28,112 nucleotides of DNA, taken from an uncultured Prevotella sp. (GTDB lineage Bacteria; Bacteroidota; Bacteroidia; Bacteroidales; Bacteroidaceae). Shown here piece by piece: positions 7,552 through 15,872 of this stretch. Each line of letters starts with the position of its first letter. Position 1 is the stretch's first letter. The notes beneath the pieces were generated by a model. The model was not told the DNA's origin and ran no database searches. It saw only the letters and a list, made by a program, of their open reading frames with translations. The translations under genes were made by a program, and so were the position numbers. The DNA lies in assembly GCA_934196725.1 (NCBI GenBank), contig CAKPWR010000036.1:1-28112 (forward strand), written 5' to 3'.

Positions 7552-8277
7552 ATGGAGGTAAAAACTAGGGCAATCGTGTTGCAAGCTATCAAGTATGGGG
7601 ATGCTCAACTTATCGTGGATTTTTTCACAGAAAAGTTGGGTAGACTGTCTTTTATGGTCCGTATACCCAAGTCTGCTAAGGGGAGATTGAAGCGTCAGTT
7701 GTTTCAACCCTTGATGTTGTTGCAATTGGAATTTGATTATCGTTCCAAGTCTAATCTTCAACGCATCAAGGAGGCTTCCATAGGTTATGCCTTTATGGAT
7801 ATTCCTTTCTCTCCTTATAAATTGGGTATTTCCATGTTCTTGGCAGAATTGCTGTCTTATACCACGAAAAATGAGCAAGCCAATGCCTCGCTATATCTCT
7901 TTATACAGGACAGTATTGAATGGCTGGATAGAGTGGAAGGGAGTTTCGCCAACTTTCATATTGTCTTTATGATTCGTCTGACTTTCTTTTTAGGTTTTTC
8001 GCCTAATATAGAAAGCGGAATGAGCGGTGATTATTTTGATTTGGTTGATGGATGTTTTGTACCTTATGTCCCTACGCACGTACATTATTTAAATAAGGAG
8101 GATTCTTTGCGTCTGGTAGCTCTGCTTCGCTTGGAGTATAAAACAATGCACCTCTACACAATGTCTCGTATGGAAAGAAACAGATGTGTAGAGGTGATTC
8201 TGGAATATTTTAAACTTCATGTTCCCGGTTTCCCGGAAATGAAGAGTTTTTCTGTTCTCAAGGAACTGTTCGCTTAG
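7552..8277 (+). CDS. recO: DNA repair protein RecO
   Basis: Recombination mediator that, with RecR, helps load RecA on gapped DNA coated with SSB. The protein is 241 residues from the ATG at 7552, the usual RecO length. The N-terminus EVKTRAIVLQAIKYGDAQLIVDFFTEKLGRLSFMV is the typical oligonucleotide-binding fold, followed by the helical C-terminal domain (LGISMFLAELL, FHIVFMIRLTFFLGFSPN). The four-cysteine zinc finger of some RecO proteins is missing, as in many Bacteroidota homologues. The frame stays open 30 bp further up to a TTG, but that start lies inside the probable promoter and adds residues unlike the family. It is divergent from the tRNA-Glu/rpsT unit and convergent with ftsZ, 16 bp apart. 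Confidence 0.93.
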   Translation: MEVKTRAIVLQAIKYGDAQLIVDFFTEKLGRLSFMVRIPKSAKGRLKRQLFQPLMLLQLEFDYRSKSNLQRIKEASIGYAFMDIPFSPYKLGISMFLAELLSYTTKNEQANASLYLFIQDSIEWLDRVEGSFANFHIVFMIRLTFFLGFSPNIESGMSGDYFDLVDGCFVPYVPTHVHYLNKEDSLRLVALLRLEYKTMHLYTMSRMERNRCVEVILEYFKLHVPGFPEMKSFSVLKELFA

Positions 8278-8289
8278 TTGTCAACAGTT
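8264..8289. terminator. Short hairpin between convergent recO and ftsZ
   Basis: Arms AACTGTT and AACAGTT span the recO stop codon. Neither strand has a T-run, so this may only partly stop transcription from either side. It is the only inverted repeat I see between the two convergent genes. Confidence 0.3.
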
Positions 8290-8293
8290 ATAC

Positions 8294-9628
8294 TTAAGCA
8301 AAGCTGATGACTCCCTGTACTGCTGCTGCATCTCCGTTGTTATCGTCCTTAGGCTCTGTATTGCCAGAAGCGATATTTCGGATTTCTTCGAGGGTCTGAC
8401 GTGTACGCTTATAGGTAGGTGTGTTTTCTACCTGTAGAATAACGTCTTCGTTGTCGAGATCCTCCTGACGGAATAGGAAGATGTGAGGATGACGTTTGTA
8501 CTGAGTGGTATTACCGTCAGAGCCGTAATAGCGTTTACGTCTGTCTTCTCTTTCGGCTCTCTTTTCTTCTTCCTCAGCAAGTCGACGTGATTCTTCTTCT
8601 GTATGTTTCTTGAGATGGCGGTTCATGCCTTCTACATCCTCAAGTCCGAATCCTGTTGCCAAAACAGTAACCTTAACTCTGCTACCCAATTCTGGGTCGA
8701 TTGCCAATCCCCATTTCAATTCAAAGTCGTCTCCAAACTTCTCCATGAAATCGTTGACGTCGTTCATCTCGTCCATTGTCAAGCCAGGATTGTCCTTCTT
8801 TTCGCTGGCAAAAGCAATGCTCAACAGAATCTTCTTTGAGTTGAATACATCATTATCGTTGAGCAATGGTGAATTCAAGGCATCTTCGATGGCCTTCTTG
8901 ACACGACCTTCGCCCTCACCATAACCGGTACTCATGATGGCTACACCACCATCCTTCAATACTGTCTTCACATCGTTGAAGTCAAGGTTGATAAGTCCAT
9001 GAACGGTAATGATTTCTGCGATACTCTTGGCAGCAACGCTCAATGTATCATCGGCTTTGCCGAATGCATCGAGTACAGCGAGGTCTGGATAAATTTGGCG
9101 AAGACGCTCGTTGTTGATAACCAGCAACGCATCTACATGCTTAGACATTTCCTCAACACCATCAAGAGCCTGATCGATTTTCTTAGGACCCTCAAAGCGG
9201 AAAGGAATGGTAACGATACCTACGGTAAGAATACCCAGTTCCTTACTGACTCTGGCGATGACAGGAGCAGCACCGGTACCGGTACCACCACCCATTCCGG
9301 CAGTGATAAATGCCATTTTGGTACCATCGTTGAGCATATTCTTGATGTCTTCCAGTGTCTCTTCAGCTGCTTGGCGGGCTTTTGCTGGCTTATTTCCAGC
9401 TCCAAGTCCTTCCTTACCTAACTGTAGGTGTACAGGTACTGGGGAATCGTTGAGTGCTTGATTATCTGTATTGCAAAGCACGAAACTCACATCGTGAATG
9501 CCTTCTCGATACATGTGGTTTACAGCGTTACCACCGCCACCACCAACACCAATCACCTTGATGATGCTGTTTTCTTTCTCAGGCTCACCGAAGTCGAGAA
9601 TATGTGGTGAATTGTTATTATCTAGCAT
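8294..9628 (-). CDS. ftsZ: Cell division protein FtsZ
   Basis: Tubulin-like GTPase that polymerises into the Z ring at midcell. The 444-residue protein has the nucleotide-binding VIGVGGGGGNAVNHM (25-39), the GTP-binding signature GGGTGTG (113-119), and the T7 synergy loop NLDFNDV (214-220) with the catalytic Asp pair. The C-terminal subdomain follows, then a Glu/Arg-rich linker (about 340-370). The tail is unusual: the proteobacterial D/E-x-PxFLR-type peptide is not visible. The nearest conserved-looking block is TPTYKR (403-408), and the protein ends hydrophobically with GVISFA. It is the last gene of the dcw cluster, 41 bp after ftsA. The ATG start gives a short N-terminal extension normal for the family. 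Confidence 0.97.
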   Translation of the reverse strand: MLDNNNSPHILDFGEPEKENSIIKVIGVGGGGGNAVNHMYREGIHDVSFVLCNTDNQALNDSPVPVHLQLGKEGLGAGNKPAKARQAAEETLEDIKNMLNDGTKMAFITAGMGGGTGTGAAPVIARVSKELGILTVGIVTIPFRFEGPKKIDQALDGVEEMSKHVDALLVINNERLRQIYPDLAVLDAFGKADDTLSVAAKSIAEIITVHGLINLDFNDVKTVLKDGGVAIMSTGYGEGEGRVKKAIEDALNSPLLNDNDVFNSKKILLSIAFASEKKDNPGLTMDEMNDVNDFMEKFGDDFELKWGLAIDPELGSRVKVTVLATGFGLEDVEGMNRHLKKHTEEESRRLAEEEEKRAEREDRRKRYYGSDGNTTQYKRHPHIFLFRQEDLDNEDVILQVENTPTYKRTRQTLEEIRNIASGNTEPKDDNNGDAAAVQGVISFA

Positions 9629-9669
9629 AATTGTATGATCTTAATATTATTGTTATATTACTCATTCTT

Positions 9670-11112
9670 TTATTCTTCCTCAGAGATGGTGTCTCTAACG
9701 AAGCTCTTGATACCTCTCATCATCTTGTGGAGGAGGCTGTTCTCTTTTCTTTCTTTAGCTTGTTTTGCTGCTTCTTCCTCTGCAGCCTTTCTAGCTTCTT
9801 CCTCTTCCTGCTCTTTCTTGCGTTTGGCTTCTTCCTCTGCCTTTTGTTTTTCTGCAGCGGTAAGAACAACACCTGTTCCTACAGTTTCGTTTGGATTTCT
9901 TGGTGTCTTATGCAGGTCGTTGACAGGAGTTGTCTCTGCATTAGTGAAGAGGTCTGTACCAATTTCGTTGCCAGCACAATTCATGTTACCCTTAGCCAGC
10001 AATCCCAATACAGTATTCATCATACCGTTGTGATTGGTAATCTTTGGGTCTTTTGAATTTACGGTCTGGCTGACAAATTTAGCAATGCGAACCTTTTCGA
10101 TATGGGTATGTGTCTTGAATACCTTATCGATTTCAGGCATGTTGCTGCCACCACCAGTCAGAATAATACCGCCCATCAACTTGTCAGAATACTCAACAGG
10201 AACCTGGAACCAGGCATTTTCTACTATTTCCTCAACACGAGCCTCTACGATTTCGATAAACTTCTTGCTCTCTACGTAACGGTCTCTATCAATCTGGTAG
10301 TTGAGAGTAGGGTCTATATTGCTGATGTCTGTATATGCTTTGGCATATTTCAATTTCATGTTTTCAGCATCAGTCTCTTCTATCTGCAGGCATGTAAGGT
10401 CCTTTGTAATGTTGCTGCTACCCAATGGGATGACAGACAAGTGACGGAGGATACCTTTATAATATACAGAGACAGTTGTTGTGTCGGCACCTAAATCTAC
10501 CAACATACATCCTGCACGTTTTTCAGAGTCGTTGAGAACGCTGTCTGCCATAGCCAAAGGTGCGAGATACATCTCAGCGATAGGGATGTTGGCATTTTCG
10601 AAACATGTATTGATGTTATTGTAGAAATTCTTGCGCCAAAGAATGTTCAGGAAGATACCTTCCAGATGGTTGCACTGTATGCCGACTGGGTCTGTCTGGA
10701 ATTGGTTATCTATTTTGTATTCTTGTGTCGCTGCATCTAAAATCTCCTGATCAGGGTATGTCATGTTGCGGTTTACGTCCATGATTTCGTTGATCATTTC
10801 CTGAGATATGATGGAGTTGCCTGGCAAGTCTTTTACGATAACATTCTTGATGCTTCGTATTGATCGTCCTCCTACGCCCACATAAACTTGAGCAATATCT
10901 TGCTTCAAGATATTCTTCAATTTCTTGATGATGCTTGTTAGGCACTGGCAGGTCTTGTCGATGTTGTAGATGACTCCCTTTCTGATGCAAGAAGATGAGT
11001 TCTCCTCGACGATAGCAAGTACGGTGATGCTACCATCTAAATTCTTCTGACCTGCTATACCTGTCATCTTGGATGAACCAAGTTCGATAGCTACAATAAA
11101 TTCCTTTGGCAT
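9670..11112 (-). CDS. ftsA: Cell division protein FtsA
   Basis: Actin-like ATPase that tethers FtsZ filaments to the membrane. The 480 residues contain the phosphate-1 motif VAIELGSSKMTGIAG (7-21), the SHS2/1C subdomain, the phosphate-2 region MLVDLGADTTTVSVY (203-217) and the adenosine motif IILTGGGSNMPEID (316-329). An added Lys/Glu/Ala-rich, probably coiled or highly helical linker occupies about 420-458. The chain ends in an amphipathic helix LLHKMMRGIKSFVRDTI (460-476), the expected membrane-targeting element. It is longer than the about 420 residues of E. coli FtsA, mainly because of this linker. It lies 35 bp after ftsQ and 41 bp before ftsZ, the usual order. Confidence 0.96.
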   Translation of the reverse strand: MPKEFIVAIELGSSKMTGIAGQKNLDGSITVLAIVEENSSSCIRKGVIYNIDKTCQCLTSIIKKLKNILKQDIAQVYVGVGGRSIRSIKNVIVKDLPGNSIISQEMINEIMDVNRNMTYPDQEILDAATQEYKIDNQFQTDPVGIQCNHLEGIFLNILWRKNFYNNINTCFENANIPIAEMYLAPLAMADSVLNDSEKRAGCMLVDLGADTTTVSVYYKGILRHLSVIPLGSSNITKDLTCLQIEETDAENMKLKYAKAYTDISNIDPTLNYQIDRDRYVESKKFIEIVEARVEEIVENAWFQVPVEYSDKLMGGIILTGGGSNMPEIDKVFKTHTHIEKVRIAKFVSQTVNSKDPKITNHNGMMNTVLGLLAKGNMNCAGNEIGTDLFTNAETTPVNDLHKTPRNPNETVGTGVVLTAAEKQKAEEEAKRKKEQEEEEARKAAEEEAAKQAKERKENSLLHKMMRGIKSFVRDTISEEE

Positions 11113-11147
11113 AGTTCTTATATTATCTTTTCTGTTTCAATTTTAAA

Positions 11148-11942
11148 TTAGCTATTGTGATGCTTTGTGCAAATAATCTGGTTGTCGAACTCGATGTTTA
11201 TGTATGAGTACTTGTTCCAACCTGCTTGTGAGAGGCCATACTTGTAGAATTTTTCCAACCTATCCATCTTTCTCTTGACGAATTCATTGATGTTTTCTTC
11301 TCTCTTGTCAATGTGATTGGTCTCCGGCAAGCAGCCTAGATATACAATGTGGTTGCCCACTCGTGGCACTAGTTCAATGCCTCTGTCGGGCAGCACATTT
11401 ATCTGTTCTATCTGGTTTCTCCACAATTCACTAGTCATCAGAGCCTTGCTTAGTAATGAGATGTATTTTTTGGCAAACCACTTGTTGATGTGCCCGGTAG
11501 CGATAATGATATCGCTGGTATAGTTGGTGTTGGGCATGATCTGATAGTGATCGTCTATGTAATAATCTTCATTGTTGATGCTCTTGATTCTTACGATTGG
11601 CATGCGTTGGGTGAGGTAGATATCTACCAGACCTTCTTGGGTCTTATAGCATTCTGCCGTCTTTACGAAAGGACTGGTCTTCAAAGATTCTTCTATCTTC
11701 CTGGCATTCACGTCTGTCAGAGGCTTTGCCAGCGGATAGAGCTTGTTTGCCTCCAGTCGCTTCTTGATTTCCTTCGCATTCAGAAAACCATTGGTCATCT
11801 CGTCTTGTATGTTGATGTTCACCTTAGTGCATACCAGGTTTGCTTCATCAGGTTTGTTAAACTTGGTGAAGGCAAACACTAGATATGTGCCTATGATAAG
11901 GTCTAGTGTGATGATTGTGATTTTCTTCCAATTGATATGCAT
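11148..11942 (-). CDS. ftsQ: Cell division protein FtsQ
   Basis: Bitopic membrane protein of the divisome that, with FtsL and FtsB-like partners, regulates FtsW-FtsI. It has a short cytoplasmic start MHINWKK, one transmembrane segment at about 8-27 (ITIITLDLIIGTYLVFAF), and a periplasmic part with a POTRA-like region (about 40-115: TNGFLNAKEIKKRLEA, KTSPFVKTAECYKTQEGLVDIYLTQRMPIVRI). The beta domain follows and contains YYIDDHYQIMP. The 264-residue length fits FtsQ. Sequence similarity in this family is weak, so the call also leans on the invariant position between murC (27 bp upstream) and ftsA. No ddl gene lies between murC and ftsQ. Confidence 0.9.
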   Translation of the reverse strand: MHINWKKITIITLDLIIGTYLVFAFTKFNKPDEANLVCTKVNINIQDEMTNGFLNAKEIKKRLEANKLYPLAKPLTDVNARKIEESLKTSPFVKTAECYKTQEGLVDIYLTQRMPIVRIKSINNEDYYIDDHYQIMPNTNYTSDIIIATGHINKWFAKKYISLLSKALMTSELWRNQIEQINVLPDRGIELVPRVGNHIVYLGCLPETNHIDKREENINEFVKRKMDRLEKFYKYGLSQAGWNKYSYINIEFDNQIICTKHHNS

Positions 11943-11969
11943 TTATTCTCTAATGTTATGGGGATGCAT

Positions 11970-13346
11970 TTATTTCTTTTCAAGAATCTCTGTGATTTGT
12001 GGTACGTAGTTGTCTAAGTCACCAGCTCCTAATACAACAAGTACATCGAAATCCCTGTTCTTTACCAGGTCGAGTACATCTTCCTTGTGAATCATGCTCT
12101 TTTCTACACCAGGCTTCAAGTTGTCGTAAATCAACTTGGAAGTTACTCCTGGAATTGGCTGTTCACGAGCTGGGTAGATATCGCAGAGTATCACTTCGTC
12201 GAGGAGACTCAAACTGTTGGCAAAATCCTTGTAGAAGTCACGGGTGCGGGTATAGAGATGTGGCTGGAAGATGGCTGTAATCTTGCGATCTTTGTAAAGC
12301 TCACGAATACTCTTGGCACTCTGGTAGATCTCCTTTGGATGATGTGCATAGTCTGATAGGAATACGTGCTTGTCGTTCTTGATCTTGAAGTCGAAGCGAC
12401 GGTCTACGCCACCATAGGTCTTCATGCCGTTGCGAAGCTCATCGGCAGTGCAGCCGTTCAACTGAGCCATAGCCATGGCTGCCACACCGTTGGTGATGTT
12501 GATTGGTACTGGCTGACCGAGCTCTACGCCTGTCACATTTTCGATAGGAGAGATGAAATCGAATGTGATTCCTCCATTCTCTATCTTGATGTTTTCTGCG
12601 TGGAAGTCGCCTTCGTCCTGGCTGTATTCATATATCTTGACGCCGTCCTGTACGTGTTGCTTCATCTCCAGATCCTTGTGGATGATAAGAGCACCGCCTG
12701 GCTGAATCAATTCTGTATAGTGGCGGAAACTTTCCAGATAAGCCTCCTTGGTGCCATAAATGTCGAGGTGATCTGGGTCTGTAGATGTGATGACGCTCAT
12801 CCATGGGCGCAACCAATGGAAACTGCGGTCGAATTCATCTGCCTCGATTACTACGTAGTCGCTCTTGTCGGAGAGAATGTAGTTGGTGCCGTAGTTCTTT
12901 GAGATACCTCCCAGAAAGGCATTGCAGTCAACGTGGCTCTGGTGCATGATATGGGCACACATGGTAGAAGTTGATGTCTTGCCGTGAGTACCAGCTACGC
13001 ACAATCCTTTGTGGGTGCGTGTCAATGTTCCTAAAACCTGTGCACGCTTCTCGATGGTGAAGTTGTTCTCATGGAAGAAAACCAATTCCTTGTGCTCTGC
13101 AGGAATAGCTGGTGTATAGATAACCAATGTTGTCTTGGCATCCTTGCAAGCTTCAGGAATCAGGTCTACGTTTTCCTCGTAGTGAATGAGCATTCCCTCT
13201 TTCTCCAACTCATGAGTCAGATTGGATGGAGTCTTGTCATATCCTGCTACTACCAACTTCTTGTTGAGGAAGTATCTTGCGATGGCGCTCATGCCTATGC
13301 CACCTGCTCCTACAAAATAAACTGCTTTAATATCTTTGATTTCCAT
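11970..13346 (-). CDS. murC: UDP-N-acetylmuramate--L-alanine ligase
   Basis: Cytoplasmic ATP-dependent ligase that adds the first stem-peptide residue, L-Ala, to UDP-MurNAc. The 458-residue protein has the N-terminal Rossmann motif FVGAGGIGMSAIA (11-23), the Mur-ligase P-loop GTHGKTSTS (119-127), the DPDHLDIYG segment with the carbamylated-Lys/metal region around it, and the C-terminal YAHHPKEI and FQPHLYTRT motifs typical of MurC rather than MurD, MurE or MurF. Its ATG overlaps the murG stop by one base (TAATG), indicating translational coupling. The start is fixed by that overlap and by the Rossmann motif close to the N-terminus. Confidence 0.97.
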   Translation of the reverse strand: MEIKDIKAVYFVGAGGIGMSAIARYFLNKKLVVAGYDKTPSNLTHELEKEGMLIHYEENVDLIPEACKDAKTTLVIYTPAIPAEHKELVFFHENNFTIEKRAQVLGTLTRTHKGLCVAGTHGKTSTSTMCAHIMHQSHVDCNAFLGGISKNYGTNYILSDKSDYVVIEADEFDRSFHWLRPWMSVITSTDPDHLDIYGTKEAYLESFRHYTELIQPGGALIIHKDLEMKQHVQDGVKIYEYSQDEGDFHAENIKIENGGITFDFISPIENVTGVELGQPVPINITNGVAAMAMAQLNGCTADELRNGMKTYGGVDRRFDFKIKNDKHVFLSDYAHHPKEIYQSAKSIRELYKDRKITAIFQPHLYTRTRDFYKDFANSLSLLDEVILCDIYPAREQPIPGVTSKLIYDNLKPGVEKSMIHKEDVLDLVKNRDFDVLVVLGAGDLDNYVPQITEILEKK

Positions 13347-14458
13347 TACTTTGTTGCTAATTTGATGACTTCGTCGGCGATGACGTCGGCAGAGTTCTTT
13401 AATCCTAATTTCTTAATATTCTCACAGAGTGAAGCAAGCTTGGCTTCGTCCTTTACTGTTTCTATGGCTTTCTTCAGCAGTACCTCTGGTGCGTCTGCGT
13501 CCTTGACGTAGATAGCAGCATCCTTGTTTACCAATGCCATGGCATTCTTGGTCTGGTGATCTTCTGCCACGTTAGGGCTTGGGACCAGGATGACAGCCTT
13601 GCCGATAAGGCAGAACTCGCTGATGCTGCTGGCACCGGCACGGCTGATGACCAGATCGGCTGCCTTGTAAGCTGCGCCCATGTCGCTGATGAAGTCTGTT
13701 ACCTTGAGCATTGGCAATTCCTTACCCTTGAGTTGCTCCATGATTGCAGCATTGTAGTACTTACCTGTCTGCCAGATAAACTGTACTCCGCTTTCCTTCA
13801 CCAAGTCGAGGTGCTGAAGTATACTCTCGTTGATGGTTCTGGCTCCGAGGCTACCACCGACGAGCAGGATGGTCTTCTTCTCTGGTTCGAGACCGAATTG
13901 CTTTCTAGCCTCTTCCTTGCTGACGGTAGAGTCAAGTACATTCTGTCTGACAGGGTTACCTGTCATGATAATCTTGTCGGCAGGGAAGAAACGCTCCATT
14001 CCTTCGTAAGCCACGCATATCTTTTCAGCCTTCTTTGCCAGAAGCTTATTGGTAACACCAGCGTATGAGTTCTGTTCCTGAATGAGACAAGGAATACCTT
14101 TGCTGGCGCAAACGTTGAGAGTAGGTCCACTGGCGTAGCCACCCACTCCTACAGCCGCCATTGGCTTGAAGTTCTTGATGATATTCTTAGCCATGTGCTG
14201 ACTTTTCCATATCTTGAAGAGTACAGCGACATTTTTGAGCAGATGCTTTCTGTCGAATCCGCAGATAGGCAATCCTTTAATCTCGTAACCTGCGGCAGGA
14301 ACACGCTGCATTTCCATTCTGCCGAGTGCTCCTACAAACAAAATTTTTGCATCAGGGCGTTTCGCCTTGATGGCATTTGCGATGGATACGGCAGGGAATA
14401 TATGACCACCTGTGCCGCCTCCGCTTATGATAATTCTTAGTTCATTATTCATATCCAT
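13346..14458 (-). CDS. murG: UDP-GlcNAc:lipid I N-acetylglucosaminyltransferase
   Basis: Peripheral membrane GT-B glycosyltransferase that adds GlcNAc to lipid I to make lipid II. The 370 residues start with the hallmark glycine loop SGGGTGGHIFPA (12-23). A second glycine-rich loop is LVGGSLGARTIN, and the UDP-GlcNAc site is around VISRAGASSISEF. The membrane-facing patch YASGPTLNVCASKGIPCLIQEQNSYAGVTNK is typical. Two in-frame Met codons (residues 1 and 3) are possible starts. It overlaps murC by one base. A 95-bp gap with a hairpin and a -7-like box separates it from ftsW, so it may have its own promoter. Confidence 0.97.
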   Translation of the reverse strand: MDMNNELRIIISGGGTGGHIFPAVSIANAIKAKRPDAKILFVGALGRMEMQRVPAAGYEIKGLPICGFDRKHLLKNVAVLFKIWKSQHMAKNIIKNFKPMAAVGVGGYASGPTLNVCASKGIPCLIQEQNSYAGVTNKLLAKKAEKICVAYEGMERFFPADKIIMTGNPVRQNVLDSTVSKEEARKQFGLEPEKKTILLVGGSLGARTINESILQHLDLVKESGVQFIWQTGKYYNAAIMEQLKGKELPMLKVTDFISDMGAAYKAADLVISRAGASSISEFCLIGKAVILVPSPNVAEDHQTKNAMALVNKDAAIYVKDADAPEVLLKKAIETVKDEAKLASLCENIKKLGLKNSADVIADEVIKLATK

Positions 14459-14493
14459 TCTAGTTTGCTGACCCGAAGGTCATAAATCCAACG

Positions 14494-14501
14494 CAAAGGT
14501 A
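14494..14501 (-). promoter_or_regulatory. Possible internal promoter element before murG
   Basis: TACCTTTG on the minus strand fits TAnnTTTG, 35 bp upstream of the murG ATG. A -33 TTTG is not visible, so this is only a candidate. Confidence 0.35.
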
Positions 14502-14535
14502 AGCAAAAAAATCCATTTAATGGCATTTTTTGCTT
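14501..14535 (-). terminator. Hairpin between ftsW and murG (possible attenuator)
   Basis: Perfect 10-bp arms AAGCAAAAAA and TTTTTTGCTT enclose a second CCAT/ATGG stem, starting 18 bp past the ftsW stop. On the minus strand the second arm itself supplies the T-run. It would partly or fully end ftsW-side transcription before the candidate promoter at 14494-14501. Confidence 0.5.
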
Positions 14536-14553
14536 AATTAATTATACTTTTTT

Positions 14554-15831
14554 TTATGCAACAGCTATTTTGTCTGAATTTGGCATGTTTTGAGCCCCTT
14601 CTTTCTTTTTTGCAGTACGGCTGATGCTCAGAATGATGCCAAGATATAGACAGTTGATAACGGTGGATGTTCCGCCTCGACTGATAAGTGGCAGAGGCTG
14701 TCCGGTTACCGGTGCAAGCCCCACTGCTACAAGCATATTGAACAAAGCCTGTATTACTAGCAGTATCGCCAGTCCCATGCATAGGAATGCCGGGAAATTA
14801 TTCTCACACCTGTTCGCTATTCTTCCTGCTCTGAACAGTAGGAAGATATAGAGCAAAGCCACAAAGATGGCTCCTTCTATACCCATTTCTTCGATGATGA
14901 TGGCATAGATGAAGTCAGAGTAGGCCTGAGATAGAAAATCTCGTTCTACAGAGTTGCCCGGTCCGTTTCCGGCGATGTTGGATGAGGCTATGGCGATGTT
15001 GGCATGTGCCACCTGTGCATCCTTGTCCAGGTCTACATCTTCCGGTGCAATCGTTTTGGAACTTGTCCATTTGTCGATACGCGCCTTCCAGGTATCTGCT
15101 CTATGGAACAGCTTGTCTACTACGCCCGTTTCTTCCTTTTCGTCTTGTGCAACCTTCTCTGTCAGAGAATTTTCCGGCTTAGCCGTATCGCCCTTGTCTT
15201 TACCGACTATCATGATGCTGGCAAAGAGAACACAGATGGCAATAAGAGCTGTTCCCACCAGCTTGCCTATCTGTCGCATCGGTACTCTGCCTATGATCAT
15301 CATGCATAAGATGGTGAAACATAGCAGCATGGCGGTAGAAAGGTTTTCCAATCCGATGAGAGCGACGAAAACACTGGAGACAATCAGTATGTATTTGAAC
15401 GCTCTTTTCTCTGCTCCATGTTCTGTCTGCATTGCACTCAGAATCTGAGCTACGGCTAATACGACGGCTCCTTTGGCTATCTCTGATGGCTGGAAATTAA
15501 TACCAGCCAGACTTATCCATCTGGAAGCACCGTTGGTAGACTGACCTGCCACGAGCACCCAGAGGAGTAAGATAAAGGATAGGGCTAGCATGAACGGCGT
15601 CACAATCTTGAAGAACTTACACTTCACCTTGAGCATACATATCATGGTAAGCAAGCCGAGTCCCAGCAGTCCTATATGTCTGATGACAGGTGCCATATAG
15701 TTGCCGGTCTTATATGTCAAAGAGCTGGAGGCAGAATATACCTCTATGATACTTATCATGCATAGGAAGAAGAATATCATCCAGATTACCTTGTCTCCCT
15801 TGAATATGTTGCCTATGGTTTTATTGTTCAT
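14554..15831 (-). CDS. ftsW: Septal peptidoglycan glycosyltransferase FtsW (SEDS family)
   Basis: Polytopic SEDS glycosyltransferase that polymerises lipid II at the septum together with FtsI. The 425 residues contain about ten hydrophobic segments. Hallmarks include SRWISLAGINFQPSEIAK (103-120), the large extracytoplasmic loop with GNGPGNSVERDFLSQAYSDFIYA whose Asp306 aligns with the catalytic Asp of RodA/FtsW, and the C-terminal GLAPVTGQPLPLISRGGTS. A charged insert at about 212-268 (KPENSLTEKVAQDEKEE onward) lengthens the loop before the catalytic segment compared with E. coli. FtsW rather than RodA is chosen from position between murD and murG. Confidence 0.94.
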   Translation of the reverse strand: MNNKTIGNIFKGDKVIWMIFFFLCMISIIEVYSASSSLTYKTGNYMAPVIRHIGLLGLGLLTMICMLKVKCKFFKIVTPFMLALSFILLLWVLVAGQSTNGASRWISLAGINFQPSEIAKGAVVLAVAQILSAMQTEHGAEKRAFKYILIVSSVFVALIGLENLSTAMLLCFTILCMMIIGRVPMRQIGKLVGTALIAICVLFASIMIVGKDKGDTAKPENSLTEKVAQDEKEETGVVDKLFHRADTWKARIDKWTSSKTIAPEDVDLDKDAQVAHANIAIASSNIAGNGPGNSVERDFLSQAYSDFIYAIIIEEMGIEGAIFVALLYIFLLFRAGRIANRCENNFPAFLCMGLAILLVIQALFNMLVAVGLAPVTGQPLPLISRGGTSTVINCLYLGIILSISRTAKKKEGAQNMPNSDKIAVA

Positions 15832-15872
15832 TTCCTAATTGTCCTATCTCTAAATTCCTGCAAAATAATAAG

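Noticed and set aside
7383..7592. 69-residue minus-strand open frame
   Set aside because: It overlaps the tRNA-Glu gene and its promoter and has no protein-like features.
12366..12902. 178-residue plus-strand open frame
   Set aside because: Shadow of murC on the opposite strand.
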